53,330 bases of DNA from Prolixibacteraceae bacterium. GTDB taxonomy: Bacteria > Bacteroidota > Bacteroidia > Bacteroidales > Prolixibacteraceae. Numbering within the stretch: the stretch's first letter is position 1; every line of letters starts with the position of its first letter. The position numbers and the translations under genes are program-made. Positions 15,463-25,283 of this stretch are shown here, piece after piece. A model generated the notes under the pieces. It saw only the letters and a list, made by a program, of their open reading frames with translations. It was not told the origin of the DNA and made no database searches. Location: positions 1 through 53,330 of the forward strand of contig JABGRN010000031.1 of assembly GCA_018648265.1 (NCBI GenBank), written 5' to 3'.

Positions 15463-17111
15463 TCTACCGCTATTTTTTTTGAAGCCTTAAAAAACTTATT
15501 GTTTGGAGTAAGCCCTTCTACCGATATTTCAACTTCGCCTTTTAAATCGGAGAGATTAAACTCGAAATTTTGAGCGCCTCCGTTTTTGATATTTTCCCAA
15601 AGAAAAACTTGTCGTAAATCAGGTTGATCTAATTTTTCCCCGTTACTTTTTATAAGCGGGAGTTGACGATCGGTTTGAAGACAATCGTAACTAAATTGAG
15701 AAATATTTGTTTGTTCTGCCAGCCAACCATTCGATTTGTCGTTCAACGAAACCGCCAAAACACCTTTAAAAATCAGATCCCCATAAATTCGTTCGCGTGA
15801 TACAACATCAATAAAATCGATATCGGTAGATTTTAGCTTAGTAAACAAACTATTTTTAAAAACAGGAATACCATTTATCAGTCGGAGCGGTTCATTATTG
15901 AAAAAGCCCGGCGGAGATTCATTTAACAAACGAAATGTAACCTCATTATCTTTAACCCTGTATTGAACCCCAAAAAGCAATTCGCGCGAAATTTCCTGAA
16001 AATCAGGCAAGTCGTAAAATTCGTTGGGGATTACCCGGTTTACTGCAGAGCCATAAAAGGGCACTTCAAAACTTACAGGCATTTCAAAAGTTTGGGGCTG
16101 TAAATAAAAACCAGGATTAAAAAGTTTGTTAATAAAACTACCATTAATTGCAGTTTCAATAAAACTTATTTGTTTTTGGTTTAATATCTTATTTTCTAAT
16201 TGAACTTTTTCCTCCCGCTCAAAATAATTTTTGTCCACCCGAATAGAAAACTCCTTACCTAAATCTGAAACGGTTTGTAAAAAAATACCCGCTTTCCCTT
16301 TAGCATCCTTTAAAAAGAAATGAAAGTCCCCATCTTTTCCAGTAACATAATAATCGAAATACGGAGGATTAGCCGGAATTGATAAAAACACCAAAATCCC
16401 GTTTTGCGGAACTTCATTTTCATCTACTATTTTTCCGCTCAGCAATACCCCGTCTTTTTCGTTAAAACAAGGAATAAAACTTTCAGATTGTTTAACCCTA
16501 AATTGAAAAATACCACCCTTTTCTTCAGCAAGAGGATCAATGTGTGATGCATTAATTATTGCCTGAGTTCCATTGGTGGGTAATTTAAATTCTACATTTA
16601 CAGCAACCTTGTCGCCTTTCGAATACGTTGTTTTATCCGTTTTAATTATAATCTGATCGTTTAAGTTTTCAGAGATTATTTTTTCCTTCAGGCCTGGAAC
16701 CATAAATTGTGTTACATTTTCGTCGAAACGATTATACACAAAAAGTGTTTTACCGTTCACATCCAGATTGAGGTTGTTCCGTTGGGCATTTATAAAAGCA
16801 GTTAAAAAATAAACACCGGTACTTAAAGAATCAGGCACTGCAATATATCCGCTTGCCTTCCCGTCCGAGCTCATTTTTGTGACATCGGCAATTAAATTAT
16901 TCCCTGGCGAATCGAGCTGAACATGAACAACGTTGCTCTCCATTTCAACTTCATTTTGAAGAATTACTTTAAACCAGACTGTATCGCCCGAAACACAATA
17001 ATCGGTGTTAGTAAATAAAAATAAATTATATAAACGATCGTTTGTTTGAGCATGTGCGACAAAGGTCAGCCACATGAAAAGTAACAAGTATGTTATTTTT
17101 TTTCGTTTCAT
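15459..17111 (-). CDS. Exported macroglobulin (MG2)-like protein
   Basis: I choose the ATG at 17111 (550 residues) because it gives a typical signal peptide (MKRKKITYLLLFMWLTFVAH, cut near AQ). A longer frame would overlap DUF4249 by 50 bp. Residues about 25-110 carry the LFTNTDYCVSGDTVWFKV pattern typical of MG2-type macroglobulin domains. A second such domain follows (KTDKTTYSKGDKVAVNVEF). A plug-like segment follows near residue 380-440. No thioester motif (CGEQ) is seen. Proteins of this type often travel with TonB receptors in Bacteroidota and may handle partner proteins in the periplasm. Confidence 0.75.
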   Translation of the reverse strand: MKRKKITYLLLFMWLTFVAHAQTNDRLYNLFLFTNTDYCVSGDTVWFKVILQNEVEMESNVVHVQLDSPGNNLIADVTKMSSDGKASGYIAVPDSLSTGVYFLTAFINAQRNNLNLDVNGKTLFVYNRFDENVTQFMVPGLKEKIISENLNDQIIIKTDKTTYSKGDKVAVNVEFKLPTNGTQAIINASHIDPLAEEKGGIFQFRVKQSESFIPCFNEKDGVLLSGKIVDENEVPQNGILVFLSIPANPPYFDYYVTGKDGDFHFFLKDAKGKAGIFLQTVSDLGKEFSIRVDKNYFEREEKVQLENKILNQKQISFIETAINGSFINKLFNPGFYLQPQTFEMPVSFEVPFYGSAVNRVIPNEFYDLPDFQEISRELLFGVQYRVKDNEVTFRLLNESPPGFFNNEPLRLINGIPVFKNSLFTKLKSTDIDFIDVVSRERIYGDLIFKGVLAVSLNDKSNGWLAEQTNISQFSYDCLQTDRQLPLIKSNGEKLDQPDLRQVFLWENIKNGGAQNFEFNLSDLKGEVEISVEGLTPNNKFFKASKKIAVE

Positions 17112-17121
17112 TAATTGAAAA

Positions 17122-18180
17122 TTATTTAGGTTCCCAAAAATCCGGAGGTACTGTAATTTGCTCTCCTTCAACAGGGATATCGTAAAAATGATTTATCGGT
17201 TTTATCATGTATCCCAGCTCATCAGAAATGTACCTGATATAATAACGTCTTTCAACGGTAGAAGTAATTTCGAAATTACCGAGAATAATTTGTTCAGGGT
17301 TATTCGTACATGTCAGGTTATTCCTTGCCTGCACATAAAGCGGATCGAATAATCTCCCATCTGCATCTAACTGGTTATTTAAATCGTTATAAAAATCGTA
17401 AGTCGATTTTGACAGACTGTATTGGTGTAAAAATATAATCCAGCCCGAAAACAACTGTTCAAGTGTTACCCCGGCCGAGCGCTCAATAAAAAACAAGGGG
17501 TGCTTTTTTATATCAACCGAAGAAGAATATTCGGGTGGCGCAGCAATATTATAAGCACCTTGCGGATAAACAGTCTTCCAGGCAAACATGGTTTCAATTA
17601 CCAATTCACCCATCTGCATTACCTCAACAGGAAATGTATATTGATATGTTTTTCGGGCTGAAAACCTGTAATGTTGTAATTCATTTTTATTTTGTATGTC
17701 GGCATACAATTGTACACCCACCTTATATCTAAAATCATTTACCGAATTTTCTCCGCCTTCCCTTACAACTTGCACTTCCTGAATTCCATAAATCGAATCC
17801 AGTTCAGGTGGTTCCAGCACCGATTCAAAAGTCGATTCATAAGAGTCGCCCCCGTAATCAATTTTTATTTTATATTCCAATCCAGGATTTAACTGAAAAT
17901 CGACTCTGAAATTTCCATTACTCTCTTCGGGTATTTGATAAACTTTATTATTACTATCGATAATTGAAACCGCTGCCCCTTCGACCGCGGGATAAATAGA
18001 TTTGGGGTCGTTAAAACCAAGCGATTTATAAAGCTTGATGTAGTTTTCATCGTGGCCATTTATTATTCTGGCATCGGCAACAATTATATTTTCACGATTT
18101 TCAATTTTGGGCAGGTAAATTTTTTCGCACCCTGATAAAATGACCGTGAATAGAACAAAATATATAATAATTTTTTTCAT
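17122..18180 (-). CDS. DUF4249 family lipoprotein
   Basis: The 352-residue protein starts with a lipoprotein signal, Cys18 in VILSGC. The following segment, ENIIVADARI with the later YIKLYKS, is typical of DUF4249. This Bacteroidota family is encoded beside TonB-dependent receptors carrying STN and carboxypeptidase-regulatory domains, exactly as here. It is thought to be a partner lipoprotein of the receptor, analogous in position to SusD, but its biochemical role is not established. It begins 118 bp after the receptor stop and I see no promoter in that gap. Confidence 0.88.
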   Translation of the reverse strand: MKKIIIYFVLFTVILSGCEKIYLPKIENRENIIVADARIINGHDENYIKLYKSLGFNDPKSIYPAVEGAAVSIIDSNNKVYQIPEESNGNFRVDFQLNPGLEYKIKIDYGGDSYESTFESVLEPPELDSIYGIQEVQVVREGGENSVNDFRYKVGVQLYADIQNKNELQHYRFSARKTYQYTFPVEVMQMGELVIETMFAWKTVYPQGAYNIAAPPEYSSSVDIKKHPLFFIERSAGVTLEQLFSGWIIFLHQYSLSKSTYDFYNDLNNQLDADGRLFDPLYVQARNNLTCTNNPEQIILGNFEITSTVERRYYIRYISDELGYMIKPINHFYDIPVEGEQITVPPDFWEPK

Positions 18181-18208
18181 GTGTAATTGTTCGTTTTTAA
18201 TGGCAATC

Positions 18209-18262
18209 CGTCAACTGACGTGGAGCTCGCGTAATAATCATCCTCCTCCCGACAAATCGGGA
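18209..18262. repeat. Two short palindromes between receptor and DUF4249 genes
   Basis: CGTCA-AC-TGACG (18209-18220) and TCCCGA-CAAA-TCGGGA (18247-18262) are perfect small hairpins. Neither has a T tract, so they are more likely mRNA processing or stability elements, or dispersed palindromes, than terminators. Confidence 0.4.
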
Positions 18263-18298
18263 CAAGTTATGTACCAATATTTGCAATGCTCGTTTCAT

Positions 18299-21019
18299 CT
18301 AAAACTTAAAATTATAGGTTAACGACGGAACGGGTATTCCAATTACCGATAGTTTGTAGAGCGAATAACGCCTGTAATCATTATCCATTCCCGGAAGTGC
18401 TTTTTTGTAATAAACCGAATAAGGATTATTTCGCCCGTAAACGTTATAAATTGCAAATGTCCAGCTTCCTTTCCACATCCTTTTTTTGCGTAAATTTTCG
18501 TCGAACGTAATCGATAAATCCAATCGGTTGTAAGGAGGCATACGATATTTGTTCCGGTCGGAATAATAGACCAGGCTTTCGCCGGCGTAGGTGTATTTTA
18601 TCTCTGGCAAAGTTACTGGCCGACCCGAAATAAAAACAAAATTACCTGATAACTTCCAACGGCGGCTAATGTTATAAGTTGTTGTTAACGAAAAATCGTG
18701 TGGTTTATCGTAAATAGATGCGTAATAATCTCCTTGCCATAAATTATCTTCCATAAAGTCGCTTGTAGTTTTCCGCATGGTGCGCGAAAAAACATAACTG
18801 GTATAACCGGTTAGCCTCCCGAACGATTTTTTTGCACTCAACTCAATTCCGTACGAATAACCTTTTGTCGGAACAAGAGCTGTTTCAATATTTTCGTTCA
18901 TTATTAATTGGGCGCCATTTTTATATTCTATCAGGTTTTGCAGGTTTTTAAAATAAACTTCGGCAGAAAAATCAATCTGTTTAAACCACGAATCATTTTC
19001 AACTCCAACAGCAATTTGATCGCTAATAAGGGGAGCTAAATGATAATCTGCCGCTTTCCATGTTTCGGCAGGAGAAATAACCGCGCTGTTACTTAATTGA
19101 AAAATATATTGATTTGTGCGTTGATAATTAAATTTTAACGAGGTGTTTATATCCAAATCGAAATTTACAGAGAATCGGGGTTCAATCCCCCCGTACGATT
19201 TAGATACTTCGTTTGGTTCAAAATGCAACGATTCAACAGCGGTTTCGGGTGACATTGGTTGAGTTTGGTCGTAAAGGTAAACAAGCGGTGTACCAATGTT
19301 ACTGAAATGGCTGTACCTTAATCCCAGCGAAACCGAAAACTCCGGTAGTATTTCAAATTCATCGCCAATGTAAGCTGCCCACTCTATTGCCTTTTCATCA
19401 TTTAAACGTTTATTTTCAATTACCGAAACAGGGTTTAAAGGCGATATTTCACCAGGGCTGATTTTATAATTTATTGCTTTGAAACCGAGTTCTGCATTGT
19501 GCCTGGTGCTAGGATGCCAATTAAAATTATATCCAGCCGAACTGTAAATTAATTTGTTATTTAGATTATATGCCTCGCCCGATTTGTTGTTCGCAAAATC
19601 TGTTAGCTGGTACGCATATTCGCTATGCGATATTTCCAAATCGCCATAAAGTTGCTCGTTAAAGCGGGTATTCAATTTTAAATTGCCCAGCAAATTACCG
19701 TATTTGGTTACCGATTGAGAACTTGTACTAAACTCATCGTTGCTATTATAACCCATAATGCTGATCTTATTGTGCTGGTTAAATTTATAGGTTACTTTTC
19801 CCGATACATCATAAAAATGAGTTACACTTCTAGACAGGTTCAGGTCGGGTATTTTTTGCAAAATCCAATTTGTGTATGAACTTCGTCCACCTGCAACAAC
19901 CGTTAATTTTTTATCTTTTGTTAGTGGTCCATCTAAGGTCAAACGCGAGTTAATAATACCAATCCCCCCGTAAACCTGCATAGTTTCATTATTACCTTCT
20001 TTAAAATCAACTTCCATTACCGAGGCCACACGTTCGCCAAATTTAGCTGGCATCCCCCCTTTAAACAATCTGACATCTTCTACCACATCAGGATTTATTA
20101 AGGATAAAAATCCAAACAAATGCGAAGAATTAAAAACAGGGCTTCCGTTTATTAATATTAAATTCTGATCGGTATTTCCGCCACGAACATTAAATCCCGA
20201 CGAAAGTTCACTTACAGTTTGGACCCCGGCAAGCATGGTTAATCCTTTCAACACATCTACTTCACCCATCAATGCAGGTAATTGCTTTAACTCCTTCGAC
20301 GACATTTGAACCATACTCATTTGCGAACGGGGCAAATCGGAATCCTCACCTAAAACTGTTACCTCCCCGATATTATGCGACTCTTCAAAAAGTTCGAAAT
20401 CCTCGAAGCCATCTTCAATTAACCTGATTTTGAAACTCGTGCTTTGGAAACCCATAAATGAAAATCGCAATTGGTGATCGCCGGTTGGCATATCAAATCC
20501 AAAAATCCCATCCTTATCGCTTGTCGAACCCTTTTGGAGTTTATTATCATAAACTACCGCTCCAACAAGTGGTTCACCAGTTTTTCCATCCAAAATACGG
20601 CCCTCCAGTTTTGCATTTTTATACCGACCGATATTCATGGGGTCGCCAATAATTAATAGCTGGGTTTCGTTATTAAATCTTGAACGGGTGTCAGAAACTT
20701 TTGGGAAAATTACAACTGCATCGTCCTGATAAAAAATATAAGTGAGTTCGTGGTCTAAAAAAACATTATTTAAAGCCTGAATAAGCGGGGTATTTCTGAA
20801 AGTCTTCGAAATTAAATACGGTTCAACCCAATTATCTTTGAAATAAACTTTTATCCCATGTTTTTCTTTTAGGGAAGTCAAAAAATCTTTTAAAGGTTGC
20901 TCTTGATAACTTTCGGAAAGCCTGATATTTTCAATCTTCTGGGCTATGGTATAATTGCCAAATCCAAGTGTAATAAATACACTAAACAGCAGCACGCGGG
21001 CAAAAAAATATTGTTTCAA
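18299..21019 (-). CDS. TonB-dependent receptor with STN and carboxypeptidase-regulatory domains
   Basis: This outer-membrane transporter has 906 residues. After the signal peptide (cut near residue 26) come an STN domain (about 35-105), a carboxypeptidase-regulatory-like domain (about 133-215), a plug domain (about 235-345, with GGNTDQNLILINGSPVFN) and a 22-strand barrel ending YNFKF. STN domains often pass a signal to an anti-sigma factor, but no FecR-like gene is adjacent. The start codon is TTG: a stop codon lies immediately upstream and there is no early in-frame ATG. It heads a minus-strand run with DUF4249, the MG2-like protein and three more exported proteins. The substrate is unknown. 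Confidence 0.92.
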   Translation of the reverse strand: MKQYFFARVLLFSVFITLGFGNYTIAQKIENIRLSESYQEQPLKDFLTSLKEKHGIKVYFKDNWVEPYLISKTFRNTPLIQALNNVFLDHELTYIFYQDDAVVIFPKVSDTRSRFNNETQLLIIGDPMNIGRYKNAKLEGRILDGKTGEPLVGAVVYDNKLQKGSTSDKDGIFGFDMPTGDHQLRFSFMGFQSTSFKIRLIEDGFEDFELFEESHNIGEVTVLGEDSDLPRSQMSMVQMSSKELKQLPALMGEVDVLKGLTMLAGVQTVSELSSGFNVRGGNTDQNLILINGSPVFNSSHLFGFLSLINPDVVEDVRLFKGGMPAKFGERVASVMEVDFKEGNNETMQVYGGIGIINSRLTLDGPLTKDKKLTVVAGGRSSYTNWILQKIPDLNLSRSVTHFYDVSGKVTYKFNQHNKISIMGYNSNDEFSTSSQSVTKYGNLLGNLKLNTRFNEQLYGDLEISHSEYAYQLTDFANNKSGEAYNLNNKLIYSSAGYNFNWHPSTRHNAELGFKAINYKISPGEISPLNPVSVIENKRLNDEKAIEWAAYIGDEFEILPEFSVSLGLRYSHFSNIGTPLVYLYDQTQPMSPETAVESLHFEPNEVSKSYGGIEPRFSVNFDLDINTSLKFNYQRTNQYIFQLSNSAVISPAETWKAADYHLAPLISDQIAVGVENDSWFKQIDFSAEVYFKNLQNLIEYKNGAQLIMNENIETALVPTKGYSYGIELSAKKSFGRLTGYTSYVFSRTMRKTTSDFMEDNLWQGDYYASIYDKPHDFSLTTTYNISRRWKLSGNFVFISGRPVTLPEIKYTYAGESLVYYSDRNKYRMPPYNRLDLSITFDENLRKKRMWKGSWTFAIYNVYGRNNPYSVYYKKALPGMDNDYRRYSLYKLSVIGIPVPSLTYNFKF

Positions 21020-21187
21020 ATTAGTCGGTTTTAACTTTGATTTTCCTGATAAATAAATTCTAATTCCATTATAAAATATTTACCCAACTTTAATTTAATG
21101 CGAACTTAGATGATAATTTCCTGGAAAGGTTTAATGTATTTTTTCGAATTTGGAAAACTTTTTAAAGCACAAAAAAAAATACAACCT

Positions 21188-21195
21188 TAATTTTG
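21188..21195 (+). promoter_or_regulatory. Possible -7 element for the M14 peptidase gene
   Basis: TAATTTTG matches TAnnTTTG and would start transcription near 21201, about 83 nt before the chosen ATG. No -33 TTG is present at normal spacing. Confidence 0.35.
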
Positions 21196-21283
21196 TAACA
21201 CCCATTTTTTTTTCAATCTTCGGGCAATTTTTAAATCAGTGATTTCCTTCTACATAGCTTTTAAAATAGTTAATTTATTCAAA

Positions 21284-23833
21284 ATGAAAAAAATTGCAAT
21301 TCTTATTTTAACTCTTGTAAGTTTTATTATTACAACAAATTCGCAGGAAAAATTAGATTATTATTTACCCGACAATGTAACATATGACCAAAACATCCCA
21401 ACGCCCGAGCAGTTTTTTGGGCAACAAGTTGGCGAATGGCATGTTACCCACGATCAGATTTTATTTTATATGAAGGAGATTGCCAAAGTTTCGGACCGGG
21501 CCATTATTCATGAGTACGCCCGCTCGTGGGAAAACCGTCCGCTGGTTCAGGTAATTTTTACATCGGCAAAAAACCAAAGTAATCTTGATGAGCTAAAAGA
21601 GTTCCATAAAAAACATGCTTCACCTGATGAAAATATTTCGGGTGATGATGTTCCTTTGGTCGTTTCGCTAACTTATGGTGTGCATGGAAATGAATCCAGT
21701 GGGCCAAATTCTGCCCTTTTAACGGCTTATTATCTGGCAGCAGCCGAAGGTGAAAAAATCGACAATCTTCTGGAAAATACCATTATTTTGGTTGACCCAA
21801 ACTTAAACCCCGATGGATTTACACGACACAGTACCTGGGCAAATATGCACCAAAGCCAAACTATTTCGGCAAATAGCGATTCACGTCAATTTACAGAAGT
21901 TTGGCCCGGAGGGAGAACTAATCATTATTGGTTCGATTTAAACCGTGATTACCTGTTATTGGTAAATCCAGAAAGCCGTGGCCGTGTTGCAACTTTTCAT
22001 GAGTGGTTACCTAACATTGTTACCGATCATCATGAAATGGGTTCCGGTTCAACTTTCTTTTTTCAGCCCGGGGTTCCCAGCAGAAATAATCCTTTAACGC
22101 CAGAAAACAATTATGTACTTACTCACGAAATAGCAAAATACCATGCACAGTTTTTAGATGAAATTGGCTCCACCTATTTTTCGGAAGAGCAGTTCGACGA
22201 TTACTATTTTGGAAAAGGCTCGTCGTACCCGGACATTAATTCGAGCGTGGGCATTTTATTTGAACAAGCCGGTTTTAGAGGACGTTTCAGGGAAACCCCC
22301 AACGGCTTAAAAACATTGGCTTTTGGTATCCGTAACCAATTTACGGTTTCGCTTTCTACGCTCGAAGCAGCGGTTAATTTAAAAGATGAGCTACTTAGCC
22401 ATCAAAAAGAGTTTTATTCTGAGGCCTTGAATCTTGGTAATAAAGATCCCATTAAAGCATACATTTTTGGAAGTGAGAATGATAAAATAAAAACTCAAAA
22501 GTTTATTAATTTTTTAAACCAACACCAAATTGAGGTTTTTGCAAATTCAAAAGTAATTTCGAAAAATGATATCGTTTTTCAACCCGGAAGCAGTTTCATT
22601 ATACCTGTTAAACAAAAACAATATCGTTTATTAAAATCTATTTTTCAGGATGTTAAAACCTTTGCCGACAGTACTTTTTATGATGTTTCGACCTGGACAT
22701 TCCCCTATAGTTTTAATATTCAATATGCCGAAATTGGCTCTTTAAAAGATGTTGTATTCTCAGACAAAGTATCGGCGACAAAAATAAAAGGAGAAATAAT
22801 TGGAGGGAAAAGCAGCCTGGCATATCTTTTTAAATGGGATGAATATACAAGTGCAAAAGCATTATATAAACTGCAAAAAGAAGGTTTAATAACCAAAGTA
22901 GCGACCAATAAATTTAGTTTCGAAATAGAGGGTGACGAAGAACAGTTTACCTACGGAACCATTCTTATTCCGGTTAGTGGACAAAAACTTAATGAAAACC
23001 AGATTTTTGATTTGATTTCAAATATTGCCAATAAAACCGGTATTGACTTTTACGGATTAACAACCGGACTTTCGCCAAAGGGAATTGATTTGGGGAGCAA
23101 CAGTTTTGTACCTCTAAACAAACCTGAAATTTTATTATTTGTTGACGGAAGTACAAGCAGCCGTGATGCCGGTGAGATTTGGCACTTGTTTGACCAACGA
23201 TATAAAATTCCGGTAACTTTGGTAGAAACCAAAAGGTTGAGCTCGGTTAACCTTTCGAAATATAATACAGTTATTTTACCCGGTGGATCCTATCGCGAAT
23301 GGAGTAAACCAGATGTTCAAAAACTAAAAACATGGGCAAACCAGGGTGGAAATATTATTGCTTACAAAAGTGCTGCATCGTGGGCTTCAAAAAACGAATT
23401 GGGGAAAACAACATTTAAAAAAGGGACTGCACCAGATTCAACGTTGAAATTAAATTATGTAGATCGGAGAAAAGAATATAGTCTGAATTCGATAAGTGGA
23501 GCAATTTTTAACACGGAAATGGATATCTCCCACCCGCTTTGTTACGGATACTTAAAAATAGATTTACCCGTATTTAAAACCGGGACTTCGGTAGCCGAAT
23601 CGTTAAAAGTAAATTATTCAGAACCAGTGAAATTTTCTTCTACACCGTATTTAAGCGGATTTATTTCAGACAAAAACCTCGACAAAATAAAAAGTGCACC
23701 GGTGGTTTCTGTTCAATCAATCGGTCGTGGGAAATTAATCAGCTATCACGAAAATATGACTTTTAGGGGAATCTGGCTGGGGACAAATAAGTTGTTTTCG
23801 AATTCTGTGTTTTTTGGAAGTATAATTAGATAA
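21284..23833 (+). CDS. M14-family zinc carboxypeptidase, secreted
   Basis: I take the ATG at 21284 (849 residues) because it gives a signal peptide (MKKIAILILTLVSFIITTNS); the frame is open from 21239. The M14 domain covers about 45-360. His134 and Glu137 in YGVHGNESSG form the HxxE zinc motif, and a HEMGSG segment supplies further active-site residues. Around residues 610-720 a segment with VILPGGSYREW resembles a class I glutamine amidotransferase-like fold, a common C-terminal partner in this family. The protein probably digests peptides in the periplasm or outside the cell. It converges on the next gene through a shared terminator. Confidence 0.9.
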   Translation: MKKIAILILTLVSFIITTNSQEKLDYYLPDNVTYDQNIPTPEQFFGQQVGEWHVTHDQILFYMKEIAKVSDRAIIHEYARSWENRPLVQVIFTSAKNQSNLDELKEFHKKHASPDENISGDDVPLVVSLTYGVHGNESSGPNSALLTAYYLAAAEGEKIDNLLENTIILVDPNLNPDGFTRHSTWANMHQSQTISANSDSRQFTEVWPGGRTNHYWFDLNRDYLLLVNPESRGRVATFHEWLPNIVTDHHEMGSGSTFFFQPGVPSRNNPLTPENNYVLTHEIAKYHAQFLDEIGSTYFSEEQFDDYYFGKGSSYPDINSSVGILFEQAGFRGRFRETPNGLKTLAFGIRNQFTVSLSTLEAAVNLKDELLSHQKEFYSEALNLGNKDPIKAYIFGSENDKIKTQKFINFLNQHQIEVFANSKVISKNDIVFQPGSSFIIPVKQKQYRLLKSIFQDVKTFADSTFYDVSTWTFPYSFNIQYAEIGSLKDVVFSDKVSATKIKGEIIGGKSSLAYLFKWDEYTSAKALYKLQKEGLITKVATNKFSFEIEGDEEQFTYGTILIPVSGQKLNENQIFDLISNIANKTGIDFYGLTTGLSPKGIDLGSNSFVPLNKPEILLFVDGSTSSRDAGEIWHLFDQRYKIPVTLVETKRLSSVNLSKYNTVILPGGSYREWSKPDVQKLKTWANQGGNIIAYKSAASWASKNELGKTTFKKGTAPDSTLKLNYVDRRKEYSLNSISGAIFNTEMDISHPLCYGYLKIDLPVFKTGTSVAESLKVNYSEPVKFSSTPYLSGFISDKNLDKIKSAPVVSVQSIGRGKLISYHENMTFRGIWLGTNKLFSNSVFFGSIIR

Positions 23834-23839
23834 TTAATT

Positions 23840-23872
23840 ATTCACGGGGTGACTTGAAGTCACCCCATGAAT
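23840..23872. terminator. Bidirectional terminator
   Basis: A 15-bp stem with one non-Watson-Crick position (core GGGGTGACT/AGTCACCCC) and a 3-nt loop lies between two converging genes. The AT-rich flanks supply short T runs on both strands. Confidence 0.75.
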
Positions 23873-23882
23873 AAAATCACAA

Positions 23883-25283
23883 CTAAAACTCATAATACAA
23901 ACCGGTAAAAACCCCAATCCGGTACGGTCGGTAATCAACGCCAGAGTTTTTATTAATTGAATTCAGGTAATAATTCATACGGGGTTCCACCGCTAACGAC
24001 ACATTTTTGCCCAGTGCATAATTAATACCAATTCCAAAAGTCCCCGATAAATTTAAAGTGGAAATATCCTGCGTTTCACCAATATTCTGGAGGCCAAATT
24101 CATTTTCCATAAACGCATTGTTAGCCACTAATAACCCGGCATTTAAACCACCTACAATTTCCACATCAATTTTCGCGTCCACAACATTAAGCCTCAACAA
24201 AATAGGTATTTCAATAAAATCGAACTTCTGCGAAAACTCGCCTTCGGTAAGCAAAATATTTGAATATTCGCTCGAACTTTCGAGGTCTGCAGCAACTTCT
24301 ACCCTATCGGGGGTGCCGCTAAACTGAATTACGCCTGCCGTGCTGTTCATTTCCATTTGTCCGTTTGCAACATTTACGGCTGTATTAAAATACGATTTCT
24401 CATCGGCGCTAAATGCCAAATCCATATTACTGCTCCTTGCAAATAATTCGGATGAATTATTCGATTTCTGACCATTCTGTGCGTAATAAATCCCGCTTTC
24501 AATACTTAACCTTTTACCGGTTTTATATTGAATAGACAATCCACCACCCAAATTCCCGTTTCCGGAGGAACCCGAATAAGTCATATTTTGAGCATAACTT
24601 TCTGAATGGCTCGACACATTTGAAGAATAACCCGGAGATAAGTGCATCCCCATTTTCCAATTGGCCTTATTTTTTGCCGATAGGTTCGATGTTTTAACAT
24701 TTTGGGCAATACGGTTTTTCTCAGTTTCAGTGTAACGATTTGCCGATTCTGTGAACGTATTTTTTGCAAGAAATAATTCGGCTTGTTCCGGCTTAAACAA
24801 TACTTCAATTCTGTCCAGCATTTTCATCCTTGTTTTTTCAAATGAAGTGAAAACCGGGATTTCTGTTTCCTTTGTTTTCGTTATTGTATTTTTATTTAAT
24901 GAAGTACGTTTGAACGAATTATTTTCTGTGACTTCAATCACTTGTTGATTTTCTGCTTCGTTTTGTAACTCTTTTTGATTGTTAGAATTAGCAAATCCCT
25001 GAATACTTTCCTCTCCTGAAATTTCTTTTTCAGTTTTAACTACTTCACTTTCCACAGTTGATGGAATAATTTCATTCGTGTTATCGTTAAAATACCATCC
25101 TGCCAAAAAAGCTAAAACCACCACAGCAGCAGCTGTTATCCAGCTAAAATAGGCCAATCGCCTTTTCTTTCGCTGCCCGGTCAACTGCCCCTGAATATTA
25201 TCCCAAACATGGGTAGGGGGCGGCATCGAAAAACCGTTCAGTTTTTCGCGAAAAGCTTTATCCATATTTTTATCTTTCATCAT
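23883..25283 (-). CDS. Membrane protein with beta-barrel-like C-terminus, encoded with the ECF sigma factor
   Basis: The 466-residue protein starts MMKDKNMDKAFREKLNGFSM, a soluble segment of about 40 residues, then one membrane helix (about 43-65, YFSWITAAAVVVLAFLAGWY), a Ser/Thr/Glu-rich linker and, from about 205, a beta-rich domain resembling PorT-type outer-membrane barrels. The ATG overlaps the sigma factor stop by 4 bp, so it may act as its regulator (a possible anti-sigma factor), although no classical zinc-binding anti-sigma motif is visible. How an inner-membrane helix and a barrel-like domain coexist is unclear; the C-terminal part may be periplasmic. Confidence 0.75.
   Translation of the reverse strand: MMKDKNMDKAFREKLNGFSMPPPTHVWDNIQGQLTGQRKKRRLAYFSWITAAAVVVLAFLAGWYFNDNTNEIIPSTVESEVVKTEKEISGEESIQGFANSNNQKELQNEAENQQVIEVTENNSFKRTSLNKNTITKTKETEIPVFTSFEKTRMKMLDRIEVLFKPEQAELFLAKNTFTESANRYTETEKNRIAQNVKTSNLSAKNKANWKMGMHLSPGYSSNVSSHSESYAQNMTYSGSSGNGNLGGGLSIQYKTGKRLSIESGIYYAQNGQKSNNSSELFARSSNMDLAFSADEKSYFNTAVNVANGQMEMNSTAGVIQFSGTPDRVEVAADLESSSEYSNILLTEGEFSQKFDFIEIPILLRLNVVDAKIDVEIVGGLNAGLLVANNAFMENEFGLQNIGETQDISTLNLSGTFGIGINYALGKNVSLAVEPRMNYYLNSINKNSGVDYRPYRIGVFTGLYYEF

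Noticed and set aside
17112-17171. N-terminal extension of the macroglobulin-like protein
   Set aside because: It overlaps the DUF4249 gene by 50 bp and would hide an ordinary signal peptide that starts at 17111.
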